Source of the DNA: Clostridium sp. UBA3947
GTDB lineage: Bacteria > Bacillota > Clostridia > Clostridiales > Clostridiaceae
Reading direction: 5' to 3'
DNA: 45,339 nucleotides
NCBI GenBank assembly: GCA_002385545.1
Contig: DGDR01000038.1
Location: 68,251 to 113,589, forward strand
Shown here: one piece after another, positions 1 to 7,302 of the stretch
How the letters are laid out: every line of letters starts with the position of its first letter
Position numbering within the stretch: the stretch's first letter is position 1
The notes under the pieces: model-generated
Seen by the model: the letters and a program-made list of their open reading frames with translations, nothing else
Database searches by the model: none
Told to the model about the DNA's origin: nothing
Translations under genes and position numbers: made by a program

Positions 1-611
1 GATAAGCTGTCATTTATAGTGGCATCTGCTCTATTTGCTAATATCAAATCAATTGTCTGATTAAAGCCCTCTGAAGCAACTATTTCTGCGCCATATTCTC
101 TAGCCATATCACCATAATTACTTGTTAAGGTTTGTGCAGCCTTTTTGCCCTTTAAATCCTCAAAGCTTGTTATGCTTGTATTATCCTTAGCCACTATAAG
201 CACTGCCCTTGATTTGATATATGGCTTTGAAAAATCATATTTTTCTTCCCTATCGGGTCTTATTCCAACTTGGTTTACAATTATGTCAAATCTACCTGCA
301 TCTAACCCTGCAAACATTCCATCCCATTTAGTTTCCACAAACTCAGCCTTAACTCCAAGACGCTTTGCAACCTCTTCAGCTATCTCTACATCGAAGCCTG
401 TAAGCTTTCCATCTTTATCGTGAAAGGTAAAGGGGGCATATGTGCCTTCTGTTCCAATTCTAATCTTACCTTCCTTTTTAACAGTTTCTAGTAGATTTTC
501 TCCTTCCTTTCCTGACTTATTTAATCCATTGCTTCCACCACTGCAGGCTGTTAAGCCAGCTACTAAAGCTATAGCTAATGTAACACTTTTCAATAGATTT
601 CTTTTTTTCAT
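1..611 (-). CDS. Cystine-type amino acid ABC transporter substrate-binding lipoprotein (C-terminus beyond window)
   Basis: This is a solute-binding lipoprotein of the bacterial extracellular family 3 (SBP_bac_3). It captures a polar amino acid outside the membrane for an ABC importer. The ATG at 611 is preceded by AAGGAG. The N-terminus is a lipoprotein signal ending in the lipobox LTAC, followed by a Gly/Ser linker. The mature part shows the family core: GTEGTYAPFTF, then TGFDVEIAEEVAKRLGV, then a TKWDGMFAGLDAGRFD stretch and a NQVGI motif. These match cystine-binding proteins (FliY/TcyA type) better than Gln or Arg binders. The gene runs off the left edge, so the last ~60 residues and any permease or ATPase genes are unseen. 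A T-box leader with a UGC specifier precedes it and independently points to cystine/cysteine. Substrate is inferred, family is clear. Confidence 0.9.
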   Translation of the reverse strand, partial: MKKRNLLKSVTLAIALVAGLTACSGGSNGLNKSGKEGENLLETVKKEGKIRIGTEGTYAPFTFHDKDGKLTGFDVEIAEEVAKRLGVKAEFVETKWDGMFAGLDAGRFDIIVNQVGIRPDREEKYDFSKPYIKSRAVLIVAKDNTSITSFEDLKGKKAAQTLTSNYGDMAREYGAEIVASEGFNQTIDLILANRADATINDSL

Positions 612-651
612 ACTAACAACTCCTTCAAATTATCTTTTATTGAATATCAAA

Positions 652-683
652 AACTCCTGCCTCATAATTTAGAGGCAGGAGTT
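652..683 (-). terminator. T-box-controlled intrinsic terminator
   Basis: The stem ACTCCTGCCTC/GAGGCAGGAGT has a 10-base loop and is followed on the minus strand by TTTTTGATATT. It lies between the T-box motif and the start codon at 611. The T-box antiterminator would compete with it. Confidence 0.85.
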
Positions 684-915
684 ATACTCTGCGGTTCCAC
701 TCTAATTAACATAACAAAACAGTTATGTCATCTCATTTTCAGGTACATTCATACCCTAACGCTTTAACGGGCGTGTCCGCTGCCGTCTACTAGGCTTCGA
801 AGCAGTGCTCAAAGACGCATTCACATAGTTTACACTAAAAGTCCCTTTCAGCCATGAGGACTTATCTCTGTTAGTTTAGCCTATGCTACTATTTCTTATC
901 ACAGCATTTTTATAT
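652..915 (-). ncRNA. T-box leader (tRNA-Cys-type specifier) with intrinsic terminator
   Basis: Read on the minus strand this is a T-box riboswitch that senses uncharged tRNA and controls the binding-protein gene at 611. The conserved T-box motif reads AGAGTGGAACCGC (about 691-704). The stem I distal part shows ACAGAGATAAG and GGCTGAAAG (about 849-878). The specifier region reads GTGAA-TGC-GTCTTTGAG, placing the codon UGC (Cys) at 817-819. The T-box is followed by a perfect 11-bp terminator stem at 653-682 and a U-run. The codon assignment rests on the usual GAA-NNN-UUUGAG spacing and was not checked by folding. Confidence 0.88.
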
Positions 916-946
916 TCATTTATAAAATATATCTTATCTAATTAAT

Positions 947-975
947 AATATAGGTTATCCTATCGGAATTGTCAA
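947..975 (-). promoter_or_regulatory. Sigma-A promoter of the T-box leader
   Basis: On the minus strand TTGACA (970-975) is followed after exactly 17 bases by TATATT (947-952). This predicts a transcript start near 940, about 25 bases before the T-box stem I. Confidence 0.75.
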
Positions 976-1052
976 GATTAAATTTTAGTTTTAATTGCAT
1001 ATTTTCATTAATACCATAAGGAGCTATTTAATCTTTAATTTACCTTAATATA

Positions 1053-1091
1053 AAAGGAGATTGCCCCTTTAAATAGGTTTTAATCTCCTTT
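1053..1091 (-). terminator. Intrinsic terminator after the DUF3787 gene
   Basis: A 10-bp perfect inverted repeat (AAAGGAGATT/AATCTCCTTT) lies 30 bases past the stop of the small gene at 1122. It is followed on the minus strand by a short T-rich tail. It probably ends the mevalonate operon transcript. Confidence 0.6.
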
Positions 1092-1121
1092 ACTAACAAT
1101 GGTTTAATAATTACTTTACCT

Positions 1122-1289
1122 TTACTTTTGATTGGCATCTACATAATCTTTAGCATCTCGAACATCTGCTTCACCAGGTATAATAACCTGAGATACTGGC
1201 TTTGCCTTTACTGCATTATCCCAAGCTGCTGTTTCATGTCTTTCAATAGGCGTTTTCATATGTTTTTCTTTTGTCTTATTTTTAGCCAT
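1122..1289 (-). CDS. Small DUF3787-like protein, 55 aa
   Basis: The function is unknown. The 55-residue product is charged and soluble, with no signal peptide or membrane segment. It carries HETAAWDN at residues 18-25, which matches the conserved TAAW core that I recall for the DUF3787 family of clostridia. I chose the ATG at 1289 because GGAGGG sits 7 bases upstream. An in-frame ATG at 1322 would add 11 residues that are translated through the ribosome site, so it was rejected. The gene follows mvaK2 by 58 bases on the same strand and may be the last gene of that operon. Its ribosome site is part of an inverted repeat (1290-1336). Family assignment is from memory of the motif and is moderately sure. 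Confidence 0.7.
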   Translation of the reverse strand: MAKNKTKEKHMKTPIERHETAAWDNAVKAKPVSQVIIPGEADVRDAKDYVDANQK

Positions 1290-1336
1290 ACTAATCCCTC
1301 CTTTACTCCTTAGTATCTTCATTTTAAGGGATTAGT
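1290..1336 (-). promoter_or_regulatory. Inverted repeat overlapping the DUF3787 ribosome site
   Basis: Perfect 10-base arms (ACTAATCCCT and AGGGATTAGT on the minus strand) flank a 27-base loop. The second arm contains part of the Shine-Dalgarno sequence GGAGGG and ends one base before the ATG at 1289. Folding of the RNA could hide the ribosome site. There is no U-run, so it is not a terminator. Confidence 0.4.
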
Positions 1337-1347
1337 ATTATTCAATT

Positions 1348-2457
1348 TTAAATATTGAAAATAGAAAGTCCCTGTCTTGAAACCTTTAAATCCAAAGGAA
1401 CAATATTCTCTTGCTGCCAATCATTATACAAATCCTGAATTTTTGCAGTATCTTGTAGAAAGGCTATTCCACAATCACCACCACCAGCTCCCGATGGCTT
1501 TCCACTACCATAGACATCTGCAATAGAACATAACATTTTCAGTTTCTCCGTTTCAATTTCCAATCCAGCCCTTTCACCAAGATTATTTAAAGCTTTGCGG
1601 TTAAGCCTTAAGTATTTAATAGCTTCATCAATATTATCGGTCCTAAAACTTTCAATAATTCCTTCTACAGATTTAGCACTTTCTCTTAAAAATTCCTCAT
1701 AAGCTTGAGGATTTTTCCTACGAAAATCATAAATGCTATCAATCATGGCCTTTGTTGAGGCTGCTTCTTTAGTCCAGCCAACTGCTAATCTCAATCCACT
1801 TGGAGGTATTAAAGAAGCAATATATAAATTAGGCCACTGCTTCTTAACCAATTTACTTACCTTTACACCTGTCTCTATTTGATTTATTATCCATTGGGTA
1901 TTAAAAGTAGAATACTGTAGCCATCCCCCATATACAGCAGCAGCAATATCAGCCCCAGAACCATTCCCTTGAGTTTTTAAATGTACAATAGCAGAAAGCT
2001 TAAAAATCTTGTCAGGGTCTAAATCTTTCTTATCAGTACAATGTATACTTAATATTGCTGAAATCACAGCCACCACTATAGCAGCACTGGAGCCAAGACC
2101 GTATTTAATACCACTTTCAGCATTATTCAATTGGCTTTCAATTTTAAGCTGAAATTTTCTTAAATTTAGAGATTTTTCTTGTAAGTATAGGCTAGCTACA
2201 GATATTGCATTTTGGATAAAATTTAATTGTGAATCTTTAGCATCAAATGCTACCTTACCATCTTTTATCTGCCATGTAATATTTTCCAGGCCTAATTGAG
2301 GCAAGGATAATTGATTTTTATCACTAAAGCTAATATGTGCTGTGATATATCTATCTACTGCCACTACTATCCCTTTATGGTTAGGCTCTAATACAGCATA
2401 TTCACCAGCAATCATAAGCTTTCCCGGTACCCTTATACAAAATGTTCTCTGCGACAT
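1348..2457 (-). CDS. mvaK2: Phosphomevalonate kinase
   Basis: This GHMP-family kinase phosphorylates 5-phosphomevalonate to 5-diphosphomevalonate with ATP in the cytoplasm, the second step of the lower mevalonate pathway. The 369-residue length fits bacterial MvaK2 (about 360). Visible motifs are PGKLMIAGEYAVLEP near residues 11-25, the ATP-binding loop GLGSSAA at 120-126, and the C-terminal GHMP motif SGKPSGAGGGDCG. The ATG at 2457 has GGGGAGG six bases upstream. The gene is the last enzyme gene of the fni-mvaK1-mvaD-permease-mvaK2 operon, starting 20 bases after the permease gene. The enzyme choice among GHMP kinases rests on the GEYAVLEP motif and on mevalonate kinase and the decarboxylase being separately present. 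Confidence 0.93.
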   Translation of the reverse strand: MSQRTFCIRVPGKLMIAGEYAVLEPNHKGIVVAVDRYITAHISFSDKNQLSLPQLGLENITWQIKDGKVAFDAKDSQLNFIQNAISVASLYLQEKSLNLRKFQLKIESQLNNAESGIKYGLGSSAAIVVAVISAILSIHCTDKKDLDPDKIFKLSAIVHLKTQGNGSGADIAAAVYGGWLQYSTFNTQWIINQIETGVKVSKLVKKQWPNLYIASLIPPSGLRLAVGWTKEAASTKAMIDSIYDFRRKNPQAYEEFLRESAKSVEGIIESFRTDNIDEAIKYLRLNRKALNNLGERAGLEIETEKLKMLCSIADVYGSGKPSGAGGGDCGIAFLQDTAKIQDLYNDWQQENIVPLDLKVSRQGLSIFNI

Positions 2458-2477
2458 ATTCTTCCTCCCCTTGTCCG

Positions 2478-3833
2478 TTAACCTGCTAGTATACTAGTAA
2501 TCCAAGGTGCAAAATATAAGATCATAAACAGAACACCATAATTGACGCCCATCCTATGGAAGGTTCCAGACACAATACCAACTAAAAAGACTCCAGCTAT
2601 ATTTATCCATCCACCATCCACAAAAGCTAGCAATAACACTAAGCTAAAGAATACACCTAACAAGGCTTCATGGGGAATTCTTTTAAATACAAATCTGCAA
2701 ATCTCCTGTGAATATTTCACTGTAATAAAATAAGTAAAGGCTGATGCAATAACTGCTCCAATAAGGGTTGCCCAAACAATATCTATATTGGATAATAAGT
2801 GATGCATGTTATTTTCTAAGGTATATACAGGTGGGGCATTAAATAAAGGATTGCCCGGTCCAAGAGCCACTGGGGATAAGGGAATGCCTAAGGCTATAAG
2901 GGGAATCAATATTCCTGCCATATAGGTTGCTTGAGCTAGAGCTTCCATACAGGATACCGCAAGAGATGCTTTTTCAACTGGCTCCTTTACTCGCCCAGCA
3001 AATAACTCACCAAAGAAGGTTGTTAGCCCCACTGGACTTAAGAGAAAGGTTACAGAGCCAAGGATGGAAGCTAAAGTACTATAAGCAAGCTCCTTTTTAG
3101 TTAAAATTTTAAAGGGATTAGGAACTCTGATATACTCCTCATCCTTTTTTAGATAAATAGTTTTTCTGTGGAATTTTTGCATTCCATCTCTTTTTTCCTT
3201 GTCTAATAGTTCTAGTAGGGTTAATATTACAGGTCCTATGGTGATTCCTAAGAAAAAGGAGATAAATACATTAGTCCCCTTCTCTACAGCACCAAGACCC
3301 CAGTATAAATGTCTAAGACCCTGTATCAATAAGGCAAAAGGAATAATTGAAGCTAGGGCTACCCATCGTTTCTTGCTTAACAAAGCTAGTACTATAGCTC
3401 CAATAAAAAAAACTGGATCACCATATTCTTTAATAACCGTTGCAAAAGGGACTATTGCTTTAGCTAATAATAAGCTTACTGGCACAGATACTAAGGTACC
3501 CACAATAGCTCCTGAAGCAATTTTCCTAATACTTGTGTCTGTTAGGCCATGTTTTTTCAGAACCATGGCATGCTCTACCATAGGAGTGGACATAACACCT
3601 GCCGGAATACCAGCTATAGAAACTGGTACAGCATCGATTAACTTACAGGCTACTATAGCAGAAATAAAGAAGGATAATACCACCATCCCATTCAATCCAG
3701 ATAGGACCAACACTAAGGTTATTGGTGCTATGGTAGCAGTTTCATCGGCACCGGGAGCAGCACCAATGATTGTGTAAATGATAGCTGCTACTAGAGCTGC
3801 TATAATCATATGTATAATCAAAGTAATATTCAT
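2478..3833 (-). CDS. TctA-like (tripartite tricarboxylate transporter family) permease
   Basis: This is a polytopic membrane protein of 451 residues related to the large permease subunit TctA. It has two related halves. The first half has GAAPGADETATIAPITL (about 28-44) and IAGIPAGVMSTPM, which align with the TctA GxxPGxxxT and IPGxxxSxxT motifs. The second half has LIPLIALGIPLSPVALGPG. The start is the ATG at 3833: AAGGAG lies 7 bases upstream, inside the preceding gene, whose TAA ends one base before. A track start eight residues earlier lacks this support. No TctC binding protein and no recognisable TctB is nearby. The gene is flanked by mvaD and mvaK2, so a C6 hydroxycarboxylate such as mevalonate is a plausible substrate. 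That is inference only. Confidence 0.8.
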   Translation of the reverse strand: MNITLIIHMIIAALVAAIIYTIIGAAPGADETATIAPITLVLVLSGLNGMVVLSFFISAIVACKLIDAVPVSIAGIPAGVMSTPMVEHAMVLKKHGLTDTSIRKIASGAIVGTLVSVPVSLLLAKAIVPFATVIKEYGDPVFFIGAIVLALLSKKRWVALASIIPFALLIQGLRHLYWGLGAVEKGTNVFISFFLGITIGPVILTLLELLDKEKRDGMQKFHRKTIYLKKDEEYIRVPNPFKILTKKELAYSTLASILGSVTFLLSPVGLTTFFGELFAGRVKEPVEKASLAVSCMEALAQATYMAGILIPLIALGIPLSPVALGPGNPLFNAPPVYTLENNMHHLLSNIDIVWATLIGAVIASAFTYFITVKYSQEICRFVFKRIPHEALLGVFFSLVLLLAFVDGGWINIAGVFLVGIVSGTFHRMGVNYGVLFMILYFAPWITSILAG

Positions 3834-3834
3834 A

Positions 3835-4107
3835 TTAACTCTCCTTATTACCTTCAATTAATATTCTCTTGGGCTTGATTAAAATAGCACATATTACAAA
3901 ACCAATTATGGCTCCAGATATACCACATAATAACTTCTTAGTTGGATTATCTGGTGCTATAAAATAGCCACCTAGTGCAGTTATACTACAAATAAACAAA
4001 GCTAAAATAAGCTCCTTTATATCAACAAGGTCCTCCCAGACCTCAATATTACTTTCCATACCTTCTTTTCTATCAGTTTCCTTTTGCTTAGTATGAATAT
4101 TTTTCAT
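3835..4107 (-). CDS. Small two-helix membrane protein, 90 aa
   Basis: I do not recognise a named family. The charged N-terminal ~30 residues are followed by two hydrophobic segments (about 33-50 and 58-77) joined by a short polar turn (APDNPTKK), with a basic C-terminus. The ATG at 4107 has AAGGAG eight bases upstream. Its stop codon is one base from the TctA-like permease start and it carries that gene's ribosome site, so the two are probably translationally coupled. It holds the place a TctB subunit would occupy, but TctB usually has four helices and is longer. It may be a reduced accessory subunit, but I see no sequence proof. Confidence 0.65.
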   Translation of the reverse strand: MKNIHTKQKETDRKEGMESNIEVWEDLVDIKELILALFICSITALGGYFIAPDNPTKKLLCGISGAIIGFVICAILIKPKRILIEGNKES

Positions 4108-4132
4108 TTTATAAACTCCTTTTTAAAAATAC

Positions 4133-5107
4133 TTAATAGTAAGTAACTCCTGGTCCTGGATGACATACCAAAACTTCTTGAACTGAAGGTAGCATTAATA
4201 ACGACCTATGTACCTCTTTCTCGTCTTCAGGTAAACAAAGAACTTTTACATTTGGACCAGCATCTATGGTAAAATAGGCATTAATACCTGATAATCTTAA
4301 TTCTTGAACCTGCTTTATAACTTCTAAGGTACCACTTTCCCAATATAGGATTGGTGGTTCTGCTCCTAGCATAGTACCGTGCATCTTTAAAGCATTTGCT
4401 TCCATTACTTCACCTAAAGCTTGAAAATCTCGTACTTCTATAGCTTTCTTAGCAAGGTCCAAATCCCTTTCAACCCCTTGAAGCCATCCTAAATAAAAAG
4501 GGGACTTTTCCACCGTTCTTTTCATAGCCTCCCTACTGGACACCTTCTTTTCTTTGGAATTTACCATAACAGAAAGAATACTAAGCTGCCATTGATTTTC
4601 AGGCAAAAGCTGAATAGCAAAAGAGTCCTTTCCATCCTCTCTCTTACCCTTTTGCCATTCTACAAATCCTCCATAAACGGAACGACAGGCAGAGCCAGAA
4701 CCTTGACGGGCAAGGATTGAGAGTTCCCTTTCTTCTATATCTAGCTTAAGAGCTTTGGTTGCTGCCGCTACTAAGGCCGCAAAGCCAGAAGCAGAAGAAG
4801 CCAAACCAGCTGCTGTTGGCACCTTGTTCTCCGAACTAACTATAGCATGTAAATTCACAGAGAACCTGTTCCTTATCTTATCAAGAAAGCTATACACATT
4901 ATTAGCTTCCTTGTCACTAGCTGGCTTGCCATTTAAGAAAAATTGATCCTTTTCTAGCTTCTCCTGAAATTCTACAGTGGTAACAGTATAAAACCTATCA
5001 AGAGTGATAGATAAACTGCTGTTCATAGGCAAAAATAAATTCTCATCCCGTTTACCCCAATATTTGATTAAAGCGATATTGGTATTAGCTTTTGCTGTAG
5101 CCTTCAT
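4133..5107 (-). CDS. mvaD: Diphosphomevalonate decarboxylase
   Basis: This enzyme converts 5-diphosphomevalonate to isopentenyl diphosphate, with ATP-dependent phosphorylation, loss of phosphate and decarboxylation. At 324 residues it has the usual size. Diagnostic motifs are NIALIKYWGKRD (10-21), MNSSLSITLD (28-37), the phosphate loop AAGLASSASG (99-108), SGSACRSVYGGFVEW and a C-terminal TIDAGPNVKVL that carries the catalytic Asp. The ATG at 5107 follows GGAGGG and overlaps the mvaK1 stop by four bases, so the two are coupled. The 25-base gap downstream leads to the small membrane protein. Assignment is firm. Confidence 0.97.
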   Translation of the reverse strand: MKATAKANTNIALIKYWGKRDENLFLPMNSSLSITLDRFYTVTTVEFQEKLEKDQFFLNGKPASDKEANNVYSFLDKIRNRFSVNLHAIVSSENKVPTAAGLASSASGFAALVAAATKALKLDIEERELSILARQGSGSACRSVYGGFVEWQKGKREDGKDSFAIQLLPENQWQLSILSVMVNSKEKKVSSREAMKRTVEKSPFYLGWLQGVERDLDLAKKAIEVRDFQALGEVMEANALKMHGTMLGAEPPILYWESGTLEVIKQVQELRLSGINAYFTIDAGPNVKVLCLPEDEKEVHRSLLMLPSVQEVLVCHPGPGVTYY

Positions 5108-6054
5108 ACCTTTCCCTCCTCTGTGGTAAAGTACCAGCTGTTTGCTGCACCAAATTTTTTAAGTTCTTCTGCTATTGCTTTTGCCTCATCCAAGCTAGCA
5201 GCTAGTGCAATCATACAGCCTCCTAGACCTCCACCAGTTAATTTAGCCCCCAAGGCTCCTAGTTCTTTCGCCTTATCAATCAAAGCACCTAGCCCAGCAT
5301 CACTGACACCTAAAGTTCTTAGCTCTTCCTGATTGGCGTCTAATAGCTTTCCTAGCTGATGAATGTTTCCATCTAAAAGATTAGCTTTAGCCTGATAAAC
5401 AATACTTTCAATTTTATCTAAGGCTTTATTAATTCTTTCCCTATCCTTCAAATACAGCTTTCTTACGTTTCCAACTGCTGTACGAGTATCTCCAATCCGT
5501 CCAGTATCACCCACCACTATGTATAAAGGTTTGTTAGGTATTATACGGACTAGCTCCTTACCTCTCCGAAACCAGATTGGATATTCACTTGATGCTATGG
5601 CCATATCAATACCACTAGGATTTCCATGAGCACAGGTTTCAGCTATTTGAACAAGTTGAAATAGCTCCTTTTGTGAAGGATTTATACCATAAAAGGAAAA
5701 TAAGCTTCTAACAAGGGCAACAGCCACTGCAGCGCTTGAACCTAATCCACGGCCTAGGGGTATAGTGGATTTAATTTTAATATATAAATGTTGCAAAGGC
5801 TCATTCAGATAATCTAAGGTAGCCTTAATACATTGAGAAATTCCTTCCAACTTATTGGGCATACCATCAATGGAACCCGTATATAAATCCGATTCAAAAA
5901 TAGTCTTTCCATGGCTCTCTTGGACAATTACCTTTACCTGCAAAGGGAAAGGAAGAGCTATGGCTGGCTTTCCATAAACAACCGCATGTTCTCCCACAAG
6001 AATCAATTTACTATGGGCTAGTCCTAATCCTAATTTACTAGTAACAGTATTCAT
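5104..6054 (-). CDS. mvaK1: Mevalonate kinase
   Basis: This GHMP kinase phosphorylates mevalonate to 5-phosphomevalonate, the entry step of the lower pathway. At 316 residues it fits bacterial mevalonate kinases. It shows LVGEHAVVYGKPAIALP (19-35), the ATP loop GRGLGSSAAVAVAL (101-114), an AHGNPSGID segment that binds mevalonate in the family, and the C-terminal KLTGGGLGGC motif. The start ATG (6054) overlaps the fni stop by four bases and the stop overlaps the mvaD start by four bases. The ribosome site AAGGGA is modest, which fits coupling to fni translation. Confidence 0.96.
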   Translation of the reverse strand: MNTVTSKLGLGLAHSKLILVGEHAVVYGKPAIALPFPLQVKVIVQESHGKTIFESDLYTGSIDGMPNKLEGISQCIKATLDYLNEPLQHLYIKIKSTIPLGRGLGSSAAVAVALVRSLFSFYGINPSQKELFQLVQIAETCAHGNPSGIDMAIASSEYPIWFRRGKELVRIIPNKPLYIVVGDTGRIGDTRTAVGNVRKLYLKDRERINKALDKIESIVYQAKANLLDGNIHQLGKLLDANQEELRTLGVSDAGLGALIDKAKELGALGAKLTGGGLGGCMIALAASLDEAKAIAEELKKFGAANSWYFTTEEGKV

Positions 6055-7085
6055 AGCAATTCCCTTAGCTCACCCATAACCCTATAGGGTACCTGTCTTA
6101 ATTCCTCTAGACTTTTTTTACCTAGGAGAAGCATTATTACCTTAGATTTATAAATGAGATTCTCAAAATACCCTTCTACAGCTTCATAACCACCCTCTAG
6201 TAATGTCTTTAAAACTGGGCCACTGATTCCTACCATATCTGCTCCCACACATAAGGCTTTTACAATATCTTCTGCATTTTTTATTCCCCCGCTGCAAATG
6301 AGCTTTAAATCTTCGCTTAAAGCTCTACATTCTAAAAGACTAAGAGCCGTTGGTATTCCCCATTGATACAATTCTTCAAAGTGGAAATGCTCATTTCTTG
6401 CACTTTCTATTTGAATAAAGTTAGTTCCTCCACGTCCCCCTACATCTATGTATTTGACGCCTACCTCTAGTAATTTTTTTGCTACTTCTTTAGAAATACC
6501 AAAACCAATTTCCTTTACAATAACTGGCTTATCAATTGTTCTAACAATAGTCTCAATATTTTTTAAAATACCTTTAAAGTTTCTATCTCCCTCTGGCATA
6601 CAGATTTCTTGGGCTGGATTCAAATGAATTTGAATCCCGTCCGCTTCAATCATATCAATAGCCCTAGCCACTTGTTCAACAGTGGCAAAAGCATTGATAT
6701 TTGAAATAACAAGACCGTCTTTTATCACTTCTCTTACAACCTTAAAGGAGGCTTCATAAGCCTTGTCTTCTACTGCTATAGCCTGAGACCCGACAGCCAT
6801 TGGTATGTTAAAACTCTTTGCAATAGTAGCAAGATTTTTATTTATTTCTATTGCTTTATCAAAGCCACCAGTCATGGCGTTTATCATTACAGGAAAGCTA
6901 ATTTTTTTACCTAGAAAGCTACAGCCTGTATTTATCTCGTTAAAATCTATTTCTGGTAAAGCATTATACTCTAAATAAATATATTTAAAAAAATTGTCCC
7001 CTTCAAAATTGCCTTGCAAAAAATTATGTATATGCTCCTTTTTTCTTGAGCTTCTTATTTGACTCTTCTCTATTAAATCTTCCAA
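6051..7085 (-). CDS. fni: Type 2 isopentenyl-diphosphate Delta-isomerase (FMN-dependent)
   Basis: This flavoenzyme interconverts IPP and DMAPP and needs FMN, NAD(P)H and Mg2+. The 344-residue sequence has the family marks: an N-terminal RKKEHI, a MINAMTGG motif, AVGSQ, the HLNPAQE motif, IVKEIGFGIS, VGGRGGTNF and a C-terminal SGGI...ALCVGADMVGI flavin phosphate site. The start is TTG at 7085 with GGAAG-type purines just upstream. It is the first gene of the operon, after a 217-base gap that holds a possible promoter at 7135-7164. Clostridia that use the MEP pathway do not strictly need an isomerase, so its presence with the MVA kinases fits a functional lower mevalonate route. Confidence 0.95.
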   Translation of the reverse strand: MEDLIEKSQIRSSRKKEHIHNFLQGNFEGDNFFKYIYLEYNALPEIDFNEINTGCSFLGKKISFPVMINAMTGGFDKAIEINKNLATIAKSFNIPMAVGSQAIAVEDKAYEASFKVVREVIKDGLVISNINAFATVEQVARAIDMIEADGIQIHLNPAQEICMPEGDRNFKGILKNIETIVRTIDKPVIVKEIGFGISKEVAKKLLEVGVKYIDVGGRGGTNFIQIESARNEHFHFEELYQWGIPTALSLLECRALSEDLKLICSGGIKNAEDIVKALCVGADMVGISGPVLKTLLEGGYEAVEGYFENLIYKSKVIMLLLGKKSLEELRQVPYRVMGELRELL

Positions 7086-7134
7086 ATTTCTCTTCCCTTC
7101 TTTGGCTATTTTTAAAATTAAGTATTAATTAAAT

Positions 7135-7164
7135 ATTATGCCCTTATTAGCTTTCCTGAGTCAA
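7135..7164 (-). promoter_or_regulatory. Candidate promoter of the mevalonate operon
   Basis: On the minus strand TTGACT (7159-7164) is followed after 18 bases by CATAAT (7135-7140), about 50 bases upstream of the fni start. The match is reasonable but the spacing is one base long and no start site is known. Confidence 0.4.
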
Positions 7165-7302
7165 AGGTCACTACAAGCCCTTTTTATATATTTTCAATTG
7201 ATAACCTTTATCATTTACTGTCTTATCTACTTATAACTCCTTTTTTTACTTTAGGATAATGATTTTCCCTAATCATCATGCTTAACTACTATCATTAATG
7301 GA

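Noticed and set aside
145..672. Two plus-strand open frames near the left end.
   Set aside because: They run antisense to the binding-protein gene and its leader and terminator, have no ribosome sites and resemble no family.
7259..7276. Inverted repeat ATGATT-N6-AATCAT between the carboxypeptidase and fni, faintly like a Fur box.
   Set aside because: Arms are only six bases, the match to the Fur consensus is poor, and no U-run follows, so neither an operator nor a terminator can be supported.
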